This document shows, piece by piece, positions 6,153 to 13,311 of a DNA stretch of 14,520 nucleotides (within the stretch, counting starts at the first letter, position 1; every line of letters begins with the position of its first letter). The translations under genes were made by a program, and so were the position numbers. The notes beneath the pieces are model-generated. The model made no database searches. It was given only the letters and a program-made list of their open reading frames with translations, and had not been told where the DNA came from. This DNA comes from an uncultured Oscillibacter sp. (GTDB taxonomy: Bacteria > Bacillota > Clostridia > Oscillospirales > Oscillospiraceae). The stretch is taken from positions 1 to 14,520 of the forward strand of contig CABUDN010000057.1 in the NCBI GenBank assembly GCA_902490355.1. The letters run 5' to 3'.

Positions 6153-7298
6153 TCAGGCCCGGTAGTCTTCCGGTTTGTCTCCCCGTCCGAAATGCCACAA
6201 AATCGCATCGGCAATCCGGCGGCAGGCCTGTCCGTCGCCATAGGGATTGACCGCGTGGGCCATCTTGCGGTAGGCCTCCGGATCCTCAATCAGCTCCCGG
6301 GCCATGGCCACGATGTCCTCCTGGACCACGCCCGCCAGGCGCACCGTCCCGGCCTCCACAGCCTCAGGACGCTCCGTCTCCCGGCGCAGTACCAGCACAG
6401 GCTTGCCCAAAGCAGGAGCCTCTTCCTGCAAACCGCCGGAGTCCGTCATAACCAGGTAGCACCGGGCCATGAGATTGTGCATCTCGTCGGCGGGCAGCGG
6501 ATCAATGAGGTGCACCCGGGGCGTGCCCCGCAGGTAGGTGTCCACCGCTTCCCGCACCACGGGAGAGAGGTGCACGGGATACACCAGCTCCACGTCCTCA
6601 TGCTCCCGGGCAATCTGAGCCAGGGCCAGCATGATGTTGCGCATGGGCTCGCCGTAGTTTTCCCGCCGGTGGCAGGTGACCAGAATGATCTTCTTCTCCC
6701 CGTAGGGCAAATGGTTGAGAACCTCCGTGGAGAATTGGTAATCCTCCCGGACAGTGGTCTTGAGGGCGTCGATCACCGTGTTGCCGGTGACAAACAGTCC
6801 CTGGGTAATGCCCTCCTTGAGCAGGTTGCTGCGGTTGTTCACCGTAGGGCAGAAATACAGGTCCGCAATGGCGGAAACCAGTTTACGGTTCATTTCCTCC
6901 GGAAAGGGAGAATACTTGTCATAGGTTCTCAGTCCGGCCTCTACATGGCCTACCGGCACCTGGTGGTAAAACGCTGACAGAGCTCCGGCAAAGGTGGTGG
7001 AGGTATCGCCATGCACCAAAATCATATCCGGCTTCAGGGCGTCAATGGCCTCGTCCATGCCGGTGAGGCACTTGCTGGTGATGCTGGAGAGGGTCTGCCG
7101 GGGGGTCATGATATTGAGGTCCCAGTCCGGCTTGCAGTCAAACACCTCCAGCACGCTGTCGAGCATCTGCCGGTGCTGGGCCGTCACACAGCACAGGCTC
7201 TCAATCTCCGGCCGGGAAGCCAGCTCCCGAACCAGGGGGCACATCTTGATCGCCTCGGGCCGCGTGCCGAAGACGCTCATGATCCGAAGCTTTTCCAT
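6153..7298 (-). CDS. wecB: UDP-N-acetylglucosamine 2-epimerase (non-hydrolysing)
   Basis: The 381-residue cytoplasmic enzyme interconverts UDP-GlcNAc and UDP-ManNAc. Family marks are FGTRPEAIKM (10-19), VHGDTSTT (95-102), HVEAGLR (118-124), FPEEMNRK (132-139), HRRENYGEP (210-218) and MTDSGGLQEEAPALGKPV (284-301). D98, E120, E134 and H210 match the usual active-site positions, and the length is standard. The ATG directly follows the TGA of the tagO gene (7299-7301), with GAGGAGG inside the end of that gene, so translation is coupled. With TagO next to it, the likely use of UDP-ManNAc is in the wall teichoic acid linkage unit or a related surface glycan (inference from context). Confidence 0.96.
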   Translation of the reverse strand: MEKLRIMSVFGTRPEAIKMCPLVRELASRPEIESLCCVTAQHRQMLDSVLEVFDCKPDWDLNIMTPRQTLSSITSKCLTGMDEAIDALKPDMILVHGDTSTTFAGALSAFYHQVPVGHVEAGLRTYDKYSPFPEEMNRKLVSAIADLYFCPTVNNRSNLLKEGITQGLFVTGNTVIDALKTTVREDYQFSTEVLNHLPYGEKKIILVTCHRRENYGEPMRNIMLALAQIAREHEDVELVYPVHLSPVVREAVDTYLRGTPRVHLIDPLPADEMHNLMARCYLVMTDSGGLQEEAPALGKPVLVLRRETERPEAVEAGTVRLAGVVQEDIVAMARELIEDPEAYRKMAHAVNPYGDGQACRRIADAILWHFGRGDKPEDYRA

Positions 7299-8450
7299 TC
7301 AGGATTCCTCCTCTTTCTTCTCATCGGGCTTGTCCTCACTGTGGTGGCCATGCTCCCGCAGGCCCTCCAGCTCCTCATGGAGTTCCTCCCGCAGTTCCTC
7401 CTTGACCTCCTTGGGAAAGACCACCCGGGCCGCCACTACCGCCACGATGCAAAGCGCCGCGAACAGCAGCATGGCCTTCTGCTCGCCGCCGGTGGTCAGC
7501 ACCACGGCGGACAATCCCAAAATGGCGGAAATCACATACAGCGTGGCCACCGCCTGCTTTTGATTGAGGCCCATGTCAATGAGCCGGTGATGGATATGGC
7601 TGCGGTCGGCATGCATGGGGCTTTGTCCATGGGCAATCCGCCGGATGAAGGCGAAGGCCGTATCGAAAATCGGCAGGCCCAGAATCAAAAACGGCACCAC
7701 GAAGGAGATGACCGCATAATACTTGAACAGCCCCTGGATGGACATGGTAGCCAGGATATAGCCCAGGAAGGTGGCGCCGGTATCGCCCATAAACATCTTG
7801 GCCGGGTTGAGGTTATAGGGCATGAATCCCACGCTGGCACCCACCAGAGCGGCCATGACCACCGCCACCTGCGCCTCGGAGGCCATCATGGCAATGACCA
7901 GCATGGTGGTGGCGGAGATCGCGGAAACACCGTTGGCCAGGCCGTCCAGACCGTCAATGAGATTGACGGAGTTGGTGATGGCCACGATCCACAAAACCGT
8001 TACGGGAATGGACAGACTCCCCAACACCCAGTAGAGGTTGTCGGAGAAGATGTTGGGGTTGGAAAAGGCCAGAATCCGCACCCCGTGGGTAGCGGGAATC
8101 AGAGCCGCCACAATCTGCACCACAAACTTCAAAAGGGCCGGCAGGGCCATAATGTCATCCACCACGCCCAGCACCACGATCACCACGGCGCCCAGCAGGA
8201 TACTCTGCATCTGCTGGTTGCCCCGGATATCCACGAACAGCAGGATGCTCACCATAAAGCCGATGAAGATCGCAAGGCCTCCCAGCCGGGGAATGGGCAC
8301 CTTGTGCATCCGCCGCTCATCCTTGGGCACGTCGATGGCACCCACCTTGTAGGCAAAGGTTTTGACCACCGGCGTCATCAAAAAGCTGATGACCAGAGCC
8401 GTCAGCAGGGCCAGCAGCACATAGACGATCAGTTGATTTTCAAATGGCAT
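7299..8450 (-). CDS. tagO: Undecaprenyl-phosphate GlcNAc-1-phosphate transferase (TagO/WecA, MraY family)
   Basis: This 383-residue polytopic membrane enzyme moves GlcNAc-1-phosphate from UDP-GlcNAc to undecaprenyl phosphate, the first lipid-linked step of wall teichoic acid or other glycan synthesis. About ten hydrophobic helices alternate with the known catalytic loops: VPIPRLGG (51-58), the DD pair (98-99), NSVNLIDGLDGLA (160-172), MFMGDTGATFLG (219-230) and HADRSHIHHRL (280-290). The C-terminal tail (about 347-383) is strongly charged, with EELREELHEELEGL and a KPDEKKEEES end, an extension beyond the core. I chose the ATG at 8450, with GGAGG 8 bases before it; a GTG at 8468 would overlap the trpS stop. 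It lies 14 bases after trpS and abuts wecB. wecA is an equally valid name. Confidence 0.94.
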   Translation of the reverse strand: MPFENQLIVYVLLALLTALVISFLMTPVVKTFAYKVGAIDVPKDERRMHKVPIPRLGGLAIFIGFMVSILLFVDIRGNQQMQSILLGAVVIVVLGVVDDIMALPALLKFVVQIVAALIPATHGVRILAFSNPNIFSDNLYWVLGSLSIPVTVLWIVAITNSVNLIDGLDGLANGVSAISATTMLVIAMMASEAQVAVVMAALVGASVGFMPYNLNPAKMFMGDTGATFLGYILATMSIQGLFKYYAVISFVVPFLILGLPIFDTAFAFIRRIAHGQSPMHADRSHIHHRLIDMGLNQKQAVATLYVISAILGLSAVVLTTGGEQKAMLLFAALCIVAVVAARVVFPKEVKEELREELHEELEGLREHGHHSEDKPDEKKEEES

Positions 8451-8464
8451 GTGTCCATCCTCCG

Positions 8465-9472
8465 TCACCGCGCCAGGAAGCCCACTTTTTTATAGACCTT
8501 GCTCAACGTGCGGTTGGCCACATAGGCGGCCTTCTCCGCACCGGCGCGGTATACGCTCTCCAGATACGCCTTGTCCGCCAGCAGGCGCTCCGTCTCCTCC
8601 CGGATGGGACGCAGCAGTTCCACCACGGACTCGCCCACAGCCTTCTTGAAGTCACCGTAGCCCCGGCCGTCGAACTCCCGCTCGATCTCCTCAAAGCTTG
8701 CGCCGGTGGCCACGGAATAGATCTGCATCAGGTTGGATACACCGGGCTTGTTCTCCTTGTCGTAGCGTACGCAGGCATCGGAGTCCGTCACGGCCTTTTT
8801 GAACTTGCGCAGAATATCCTCCGGCTTTTCCAGCATGTAGACACAGCCGTTTTGATCCTTGTCGGACTTGGACATCTTGTTTTCCGGGCTGGTCAGGCTC
8901 ATCACCCGGGCGCCCACCTGGGGAATATAGGGCTCCGGGATCTTGAAGGTCTCGCCGTAGATGCCGTTGAAGCGGTTGGCAATGTCCCGGCAGATCTCCA
9001 CGTGCTGCTTCTGATCGCCGCCCACCGGCACCAGGTCCGCCTGATAGAGCAGAATATCCGCCGCCATCAAAGCCGGATAGGTGAACAGGCCCGCGTTGAT
9101 GTTGTCTGCATTTTTGGCGGACTTATCCTTGAACTGGGTCATCCGGGAGAGCTCACCGAACATGGTGTAGCAGTCCAGCACCCAGCCCAGCTGAGCATGG
9201 GCGGGAACGTGAGACTGCACGAACAGCACGTTCTTCTCCGGGTCCAGTCCGCTGGCGATGTAGGCCGCCAGCTGGGTCAGGGTATGGCGGCGCAGCTCCG
9301 CAGGCACCTGCCGCACGGTAATGGTGTGCATGTCCGCCAGCATATAATAGCAGTCGTATTCATCTGCCAGAGCGGCCCAGTTCTTGATGGCACCCAGATA
9401 AGACCCCAGCGTCAGGTCGCCGGAGGGCTGAATACCGCTGAGAATCCGCTTTTTCTGCACTTCGTTTTCCAT
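8465..9472 (-). CDS. trpS: Tryptophanyl-tRNA synthetase
   Basis: The 335-residue class I synthetase attaches tryptophan to its tRNA. It begins MENEVQKKRILSGIQPSGDL with the family SGIQPSG signature, followed by the HIGH-equivalent SYLGAIKNW (24-32). The KMSKS loop is at 199-203 (ENKMSKSDKDQNG), and GGDQKQHVE (151-159) is the usual substrate pocket motif. The start ATG at 9472 has GAGGTG upstream; the frame stays open to 9517 but the extra residues do not resemble the family. It is the first gene of the operon with tagO, wecB and the anchored protein. The leader between promoter and ATG is about 60 bases, too short for a T-box riboswitch, so no tRNA-sensing control is visible. Confidence 0.96.
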   Translation of the reverse strand: MENEVQKKRILSGIQPSGDLTLGSYLGAIKNWAALADEYDCYYMLADMHTITVRQVPAELRRHTLTQLAAYIASGLDPEKNVLFVQSHVPAHAQLGWVLDCYTMFGELSRMTQFKDKSAKNADNINAGLFTYPALMAADILLYQADLVPVGGDQKQHVEICRDIANRFNGIYGETFKIPEPYIPQVGARVMSLTSPENKMSKSDKDQNGCVYMLEKPEDILRKFKKAVTDSDACVRYDKENKPGVSNLMQIYSVATGASFEEIEREFDGRGYGDFKKAVGESVVELLRPIREETERLLADKAYLESVYRAGAEKAAYVANRTLSKVYKKVGFLAR

Positions 9473-9537
9473 AAGTTGGAACACCTCAAATCTTTCTATT
9501 GAAAGCGCCCCTCGCACAGGCGCAATTTAACTTGTAT

Positions 9538-9566
9538 AGTGTATCACAACGGGACAGAAAGTGCAA
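9538..9566 (-). promoter_or_regulatory. Promoter of the trpS-tagO-wecB operon
   Basis: On the minus strand TTGCAC (9561-9566) is separated by 17 bases from TACACT (9538-9543). TGTGA immediately before the -10 gives the TRTGN extension. The site lies between the terminator at 9572-9600 and the trpS start, where a promoter is required. Confidence 0.58.
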
Positions 9567-9571
9567 CGGAG

Positions 9572-9600
9572 AAAAAACGCCTCCGCCCAAAGGCGGAGGC
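9572..9600 (-). terminator. Terminator after the small membrane protein gene
   Basis: A 9-bp GC-rich perfect stem (9579-9587 with 9592-9600) with a 4-base loop is followed on the minus strand by six Ts (9572-9577). It ends the transcript of the gene at 9606-9920 and insulates trpS from it. Confidence 0.88.
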
Positions 9601-9605
9601 ATCGA

Positions 9606-9920
9606 TTACGGTTCGGGTTTCACTAATTCTGCCACCAGGGAGATCAGGCAGGCCACGCTTGCACACCATGTGAGCCCAAACAGCCCCATGCTGACGGAAT
9701 TGTGAATGGACCAGATGTCCGCCAGGACGCCCATCCGATTGGCAAACACGCAGCGGAACAGAAAGAAAAATCCGGCCAGCATCCAAAGCACATGGCCCAG
9801 CAGCTTGCTCCGGGTATGGGGTTTTCCCCGGAGAATCCGCCAGCCCAGAGCCGTTTCCAGACCGCTCACCGCCAGAACTCCGAACACCATCAAAGGGAAT
9901 ACTTCTTCCTCAAATGCCAT
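9606..9920 (-). CDS. Small three-helix membrane protein of unknown function
   Basis: The 104-residue product has three hydrophobic segments, at about 9-26, 40-60 and 75-98. A basic loop lies between the first two (RILRGKPHTRSK) and a short loop between the second and third (ANRMGVLADIW). The N-terminus is acidic (MAFEEE). No signal-peptide cleavage site or catalytic motif stands out, and I do not recognise the family. The ATG at 9920 has GGGGAGG about 8 bases upstream. It is a single-gene unit with its own promoter (9952-9957) and terminator, divergent from gltX. Base composition is like the neighbours. Confidence 0.8.
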   Translation of the reverse strand: MAFEEEVFPLMVFGVLAVSGLETALGWRILRGKPHTRSKLLGHVLWMLAGFFFLFRCVFANRMGVLADIWSIHNSVSMGLFGLTWCASVACLISLVAELVKPEP

Positions 9921-9951
9921 GAAGCCGACCTCCCCATTTCAAGATAAAAAA

Positions 9952-9980
9952 ATTGTATCATTGCCCCGGAAAAAACACAA
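9952..9980 (-). promoter_or_regulatory. Promoter of the small membrane protein gene
   Basis: TGATACAAT gives a TGn extension and TACAAT -10 (9952-9957) on the minus strand. The -35 at 17 bases is TTGTGT (9975-9980), weak. It is divergent from the gltX promoter, and the two -35 hexamers are only 8 bases apart (9980 and 9989), so the two promoters could interfere. Confidence 0.55.
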
Positions 9981-9988
9981 CCCCAGCC

Positions 9989-10017
9989 TTGACAATCCCC
10001 ATCCAAAAAGAGATAAT
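9989..10017 (+). promoter_or_regulatory. Strong sigma-A-type promoter of the gltX operon
   Basis: A perfect TTGACA (9989-9994) is followed after exactly 17 bases by GATAAT (10012-10017), 5 of 6 to consensus. The predicted leader to the gltX ATG is about 40 bases, too short for a T-box or other large riboswitch. Confidence 0.87.
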
Positions 10018-10063
10018 GTAGACTGTTATATTGTGTAAAATTCCGTCACGGAGGTACGTTTTC

Positions 10064-11554
10064 ATGACACTCGACAAGACGTTTTTTGAAGAGATGGAAG
10101 CGCGGATTCCGAAGGGAACGGTCCGCACCCGTTTCGCCCCCTCTCCCACCGGCTACATGCATGTGGGCAATCTGCGCACCGCTTTGTATACCTGGCTCAT
10201 CGCCCGCCACAACCACGGCACCTTCATCCTCCGCATTGAGGACACCGACCAGGGCCGCCTGGTGGAAGGTGCAACGGATGTGATCTACCGCACCATGGCC
10301 GAGTGCGGCCTGACCCATGACGAAGGCCCCGATGTGGGCGGCCCCGTGGGTCCCTATATCCAGTCCGAACGGCGGGATCTGTATGGCAAGTACGCCCATC
10401 TCCTGGTGGAAAAGGGCGCGGCCTACTACTGCTTCTGCGAAAAGACGGAATCGGAAGAGGATTCCGGCGACTTCCAGCGGGGTGACGATCCCTGCCGCGA
10501 CCTGAGCCCGGAGGAAGTCCAGGCCAACCTGGACGCCGGCAAGCCCTATGTCATCCGCCAGCGCATCCCCCACGAGGGCACCACCACCTTCCACGACGTC
10601 TCCTTCGGCGACATCACCGTGGAGAACTCCACCCTGGACGATCAGGTTCTGCTCAAGCGGGACGGCCTGCCCACCTATAACTTCGCCAACGTGGTGGATG
10701 ACCACCTCATGGGCATCACCCACGTGGTCCGCGGCAGCGAGTACCTCTCCTCCGCCCCCAAGTATAACCTCCTCTACGAGGCCTTCGGCTGGGAGATTCC
10801 CACCTATGTCCACTGCTCTCCCGTCATGCGGGACCAGCACAACAAGATGTCCAAGCGCCACGGCGATCCCTCTTACGAGGATCTCATCGCCCAGGGCTAT
10901 CTGACGCCCGCTGTGCTCAACTACGTGGCCCTGCTGGGCTGGGCGCCCAAGGGCGAGCGCAGCGAGCAGGAGATCTTCTCCCTGGATGAGCTGGTGGACG
11001 CCTTTGACATCGCGGGTATCTCCAAGTCTCCCGCCATCTTTGACATTGCCAAGCTGGACTACTTCAACGCCACCTATCTGCGCTCCATGTCCCCGGCGGA
11101 CTTTGCCAAGGTGGCCGAGCCCTATATCCGCCAGAGCGTGAAGAACCCTGCCATTGACGCTTCTGCCGTGGCAGCCCTGCTCCAGGCCCGGTGCGAAAAG
11201 CTCACCGAGATTCCCGAGAAGGTGGACTTCTTCGACTCCCTGCCGGACTATGACGTTGCCTTCTTCACCAACAAGAAGTCCAAGACCAACGCGGAAGTTT
11301 CCACCCGGATGCTCCAGGCCGCCATTCCCGCCCTGGAGGGCATCGCAGACTGGACACAGGACGCTGTTCACGACACCCTCATCGCCCTGGCCGAGTCCCT
11401 GGGCGTGAAGAACGCAACCTTGATGTGGCCCGTGCGCATTGCCGCAGCCGGCAAGCTGGTCACCCCCGGCGGTGCTGTGGAGCTGTGCCACATCCTGGGC
11501 AAGGACGAAACCCTGCGCCGCCTGCGTCTGGGTCTGGAGAAACTCACCGCATGA
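10064..11554 (+). CDS. gltX: Glutamyl-tRNA synthetase
   Basis: The 496-residue class I synthetase charges glutamate onto tRNA(Glu). In Firmicutes lacking GlnRS it often also charges tRNA(Gln) for later amidation; which applies here cannot be seen. Marks are RFAPSPTGYMHVGNLRTA (23-40) with the HIGH-equivalent HVGN, ILRIEDTDQ (55-63), a cysteine set (C123, C125, C144) in the position of the family zinc site, LPTYNFANVVDDHLMGITHV (202-221) and the KMSKR loop (261-265). The ATG at 10064 has GGAGGT upstream; the open frame before it (from 10031) does not match the family. The last bases ATGA overlap the next gene's start. Confidence 0.96.
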   Translation: MTLDKTFFEEMEARIPKGTVRTRFAPSPTGYMHVGNLRTALYTWLIARHNHGTFILRIEDTDQGRLVEGATDVIYRTMAECGLTHDEGPDVGGPVGPYIQSERRDLYGKYAHLLVEKGAAYYCFCEKTESEEDSGDFQRGDDPCRDLSPEEVQANLDAGKPYVIRQRIPHEGTTTFHDVSFGDITVENSTLDDQVLLKRDGLPTYNFANVVDDHLMGITHVVRGSEYLSSAPKYNLLYEAFGWEIPTYVHCSPVMRDQHNKMSKRHGDPSYEDLIAQGYLTPAVLNYVALLGWAPKGERSEQEIFSLDELVDAFDIAGISKSPAIFDIAKLDYFNATYLRSMSPADFAKVAEPYIRQSVKNPAIDASAVAALLQARCEKLTEIPEKVDFFDSLPDYDVAFFTNKKSKTNAEVSTRMLQAAIPALEGIADWTQDAVHDTLIALAESLGVKNATLMWPVRIAAAGKLVTPGGAVELCHILGKDETLRRLRLGLEKLTA

Positions 11555-12177
11555 AGGATCTGATCTTCCGGCGGTATGCGGAGCTGGGCAAGGCCTGGCA
11601 GGCCGGGCTTTCCAGCGAGGTGTTCCGGGCGTCTGTGGCATTTTTGGTACTGGCCGTGCTGTTTTTCGCCGTCTCACTGGCACTGCCGCAAGTACGGGAC
11701 CCTTTGGTAAATCTGATCGTCAACGCCATGGGCAGCGTGGGGGCCGTGGCGGAAGACGGCAGCATCTCCCCCACCATCTTGTTTTTCAGCAACCTTCAGA
11801 CCTGCATCTTCATCATGATCTATGGGCTCATTCCCTTTTTGCAGCTTCCCGCCCTGACCTTGGGACTCAATGCCATGGTTTTGGGCGTGCTGGCCGCATG
11901 GTACGCAGCGGAGGGCATCTCTCCTCTGGTGTATCTGGTGCTGCTGGTTCCCCATGGCATCTTTGAGCTGCCTGCCCTGGCCATGGCCCTGGGTACCGGA
12001 CTTTTGGTCTGCAAGCAGATCACCGGCCGCCTGCGCAAGCGGGCTGACGCCCACTCGCTTTCCGAATGTGTCGTTTTGATGAGCCGGGTACTGCTGCTGG
12101 CCCTGATTCCCCTTCTGCTGATCGCGGCCCTCATCGAGGCGTACATCACGCCCCTCCTGGCCTCTTTGGTTCTCTGA
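11551..12177 (+). CDS. SpoIIM-family (DUF95) membrane protein
   Basis: The 208-residue polytopic protein has hydrophobic segments at about 27-46, 76-98, 102-120, 124-153 and 176-198. The family signature VPHGIFELPALAMALGTG (133-150) is clear, along with NLQTCIFIMIYGLIPF (81-96) and the ending IAALIEAYITP. SpoIIM of Bacillus is part of the DMP complex that thins septal peptidoglycan during engulfment; paralogues of the family also occur outside sporulation. The length matches SpoIIM (about 214). The start ATG overlaps the gltX stop by four bases, so it is translated by coupling, with a GGAG inside gltX. Placement between gltX and asnA is not the usual spoIIM locus, so whether this is the sporulation protein or a housekeeping paralogue is open; I leave the symbol blank. 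Confidence 0.85.
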   Translation: MKDLIFRRYAELGKAWQAGLSSEVFRASVAFLVLAVLFFAVSLALPQVRDPLVNLIVNAMGSVGAVAEDGSISPTILFFSNLQTCIFIMIYGLIPFLQLPALTLGLNAMVLGVLAAWYAAEGISPLVYLVLLVPHGIFELPALAMALGTGLLVCKQITGRLRKRADAHSLSECVVLMSRVLLLALIPLLLIAALIEAYITPLLASLVL

Positions 12178-12216
12178 TTCTCCTGTAAATTCACGATAAA
12201 GGACTGGTTTCATCTC

Positions 12217-13224
12217 ATGAGCAAACTCACCATCCCCGCCGGCTATCGGATGCCCCTGACCAACAATGAGCTCCAGCGGGCCATCGAACTCATTCACGCC
12301 GACTTTCAGCATAACCTCACGGTGCGTCTGAACCTCCACCGGGTCTCCGCCCCCCTGTTTGTGGACGGCAGCACCGGCCTCAACGATGACCTCAACGGTG
12401 TGGAGCGCCCCGTCTGCTTTGATATCCCCGATGTGGGAACCGATGGTCAGGTGGTTCACTCCCTGGCCAAGTGGAAGCGCCTGGCCCTCAAGCGCTACGA
12501 GTTCAAGCTGGGCACCGGCCTGTACACCGATATGAACGCCATCCGGCGGGACGAGGAAGTGGACAATCTCCACTCCATCTACGTGGACCAGTGGGACTGG
12601 GAGAAGCACATTGATGCCTGCAACCGCAACATCCCCTATCTGAAGGAAACGGTGCGGGACATTGTGGGCTGCATCTGCGACACCGCCACCGCCCTGCGCA
12701 ACGCGTTCCCCGTACTGACCTTCAAGCCCGACCGGGAGGTATACTTTATCACCACGCAGGAGCTGGAGGACCGTTACCCTGATCTGACTCCCAACGAGCG
12801 GGAAACCGAAATCTGCCGTGAGCACCACACCGTCTTCCTGATGCAGATCGGCAAGACCCTGCGCTCCGGCACCAAGCACGACGGCCGCGCCCCGGACTAT
12901 GACGACTGGGAACTCAACGGCGACATTCTCATGTGGAACCCCGTGCTGGAAAGCCGCTTTGAGGTCTCCTCCATGGGCATCCGGGTGGACGCCCAGGCCC
13001 TGGACCGGCAGCTCCACCTGGCCGGATGCGATGAGCGGCGCAATCTTCCCTTCCACCAGATGCTCCTCAACGGGGAATTGCCCCAGTCCATCGGCGGCGG
13101 CATCGGCCAGTCCCGCCTGTGCATGCTGCTGCTGGGTACCTGCCACATCGGCGAGGTCCAGGCAAGCCTGTGGGACCGGGAGACTGTGGAGCGGTGCGAG
13201 GCCGCCGGAATCACGCTGTTGTAA
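12217..13224 (+). CDS. asnA: Aspartate-ammonia ligase (AsnA-type asparagine synthetase)
   Basis: The 335-residue cytoplasmic enzyme forms asparagine from aspartate and ammonia with ATP cleaved to AMP. It is related to the class II aspartyl-tRNA synthetase core. Conserved stretches are RVSAPLFVDGSTGLNDDLNG (42-61), GLYTDMNAIRRDE (101-113), YVDQWDWEK (122-130), RSGTKHDGRAPDYDDW (216-231) and the C-terminal GGGIGQSRLCMLLLG ATP site. The length equals the E. coli enzyme. It begins 39 bases after the SpoIIM-family gene; AAAGGA lies 13 bases before the ATG, a longer gap than at the other genes here, so initiation may be modest. It is last in the gltX operon, ended by the terminator at 13247-13282. 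Confidence 0.96.
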   Translation: MSKLTIPAGYRMPLTNNELQRAIELIHADFQHNLTVRLNLHRVSAPLFVDGSTGLNDDLNGVERPVCFDIPDVGTDGQVVHSLAKWKRLALKRYEFKLGTGLYTDMNAIRRDEEVDNLHSIYVDQWDWEKHIDACNRNIPYLKETVRDIVGCICDTATALRNAFPVLTFKPDREVYFITTQELEDRYPDLTPNERETEICREHHTVFLMQIGKTLRSGTKHDGRAPDYDDWELNGDILMWNPVLESRFEVSSMGIRVDAQALDRQLHLAGCDERRNLPFHQMLLNGELPQSIGGGIGQSRLCMLLLGTCHIGEVQASLWDRETVERCEAAGITLL

Positions 13225-13246
13225 ATCCGACAATAAAACCCTGATA

Positions 13247-13282
13247 AAAAAAGCTTCGACGCTTATGCGTCGAAGCTTTTTT
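13247..13282. terminator. Bidirectional terminator between asnA and the flavodiiron gene
   Basis: A 16-bp perfect stem (13247-13262 with 13267-13282) has a 4-base loop. Its outer six pairs are A-T, giving a T-run on either strand. It lies 22 bases after the asnA stop and 29 bases after the flavodiiron stop on the other strand, so it can serve both. Confidence 0.92.
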
Positions 13283-13311
13283 GTTAATTAAATGATGCAA
13301 GCCAGATCCGC

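Noticed and set aside
7011..8495. A 494-codon open frame on the plus strand rich in His, Gln and Gly
   Set aside because: It is the complement of wecB and tagO. Both of those carry full family motifs and ribosome binding sites; the plus frame has low-complexity composition typical of antisense GC-rich codons.
9473..9571. Possible T-box leader in front of trpS
   Set aside because: Only about 60 bases lie between the promoter and the ATG, with no T-box sequence or antiterminator. The hairpin at 9579-9600 belongs to the gene upstream.
10046..11683. A 545-codon open frame on the minus strand
   Set aside because: It is antisense to gltX, which has all synthetase motifs and a consensus promoter; the frame is a by-product of GC-rich third positions.
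11674..13233. A 519-codon open frame on the minus strand
   Set aside because: It is antisense to the SpoIIM-family gene and asnA, both clearly recognised; no ribosome binding site or domain supports the minus frame.
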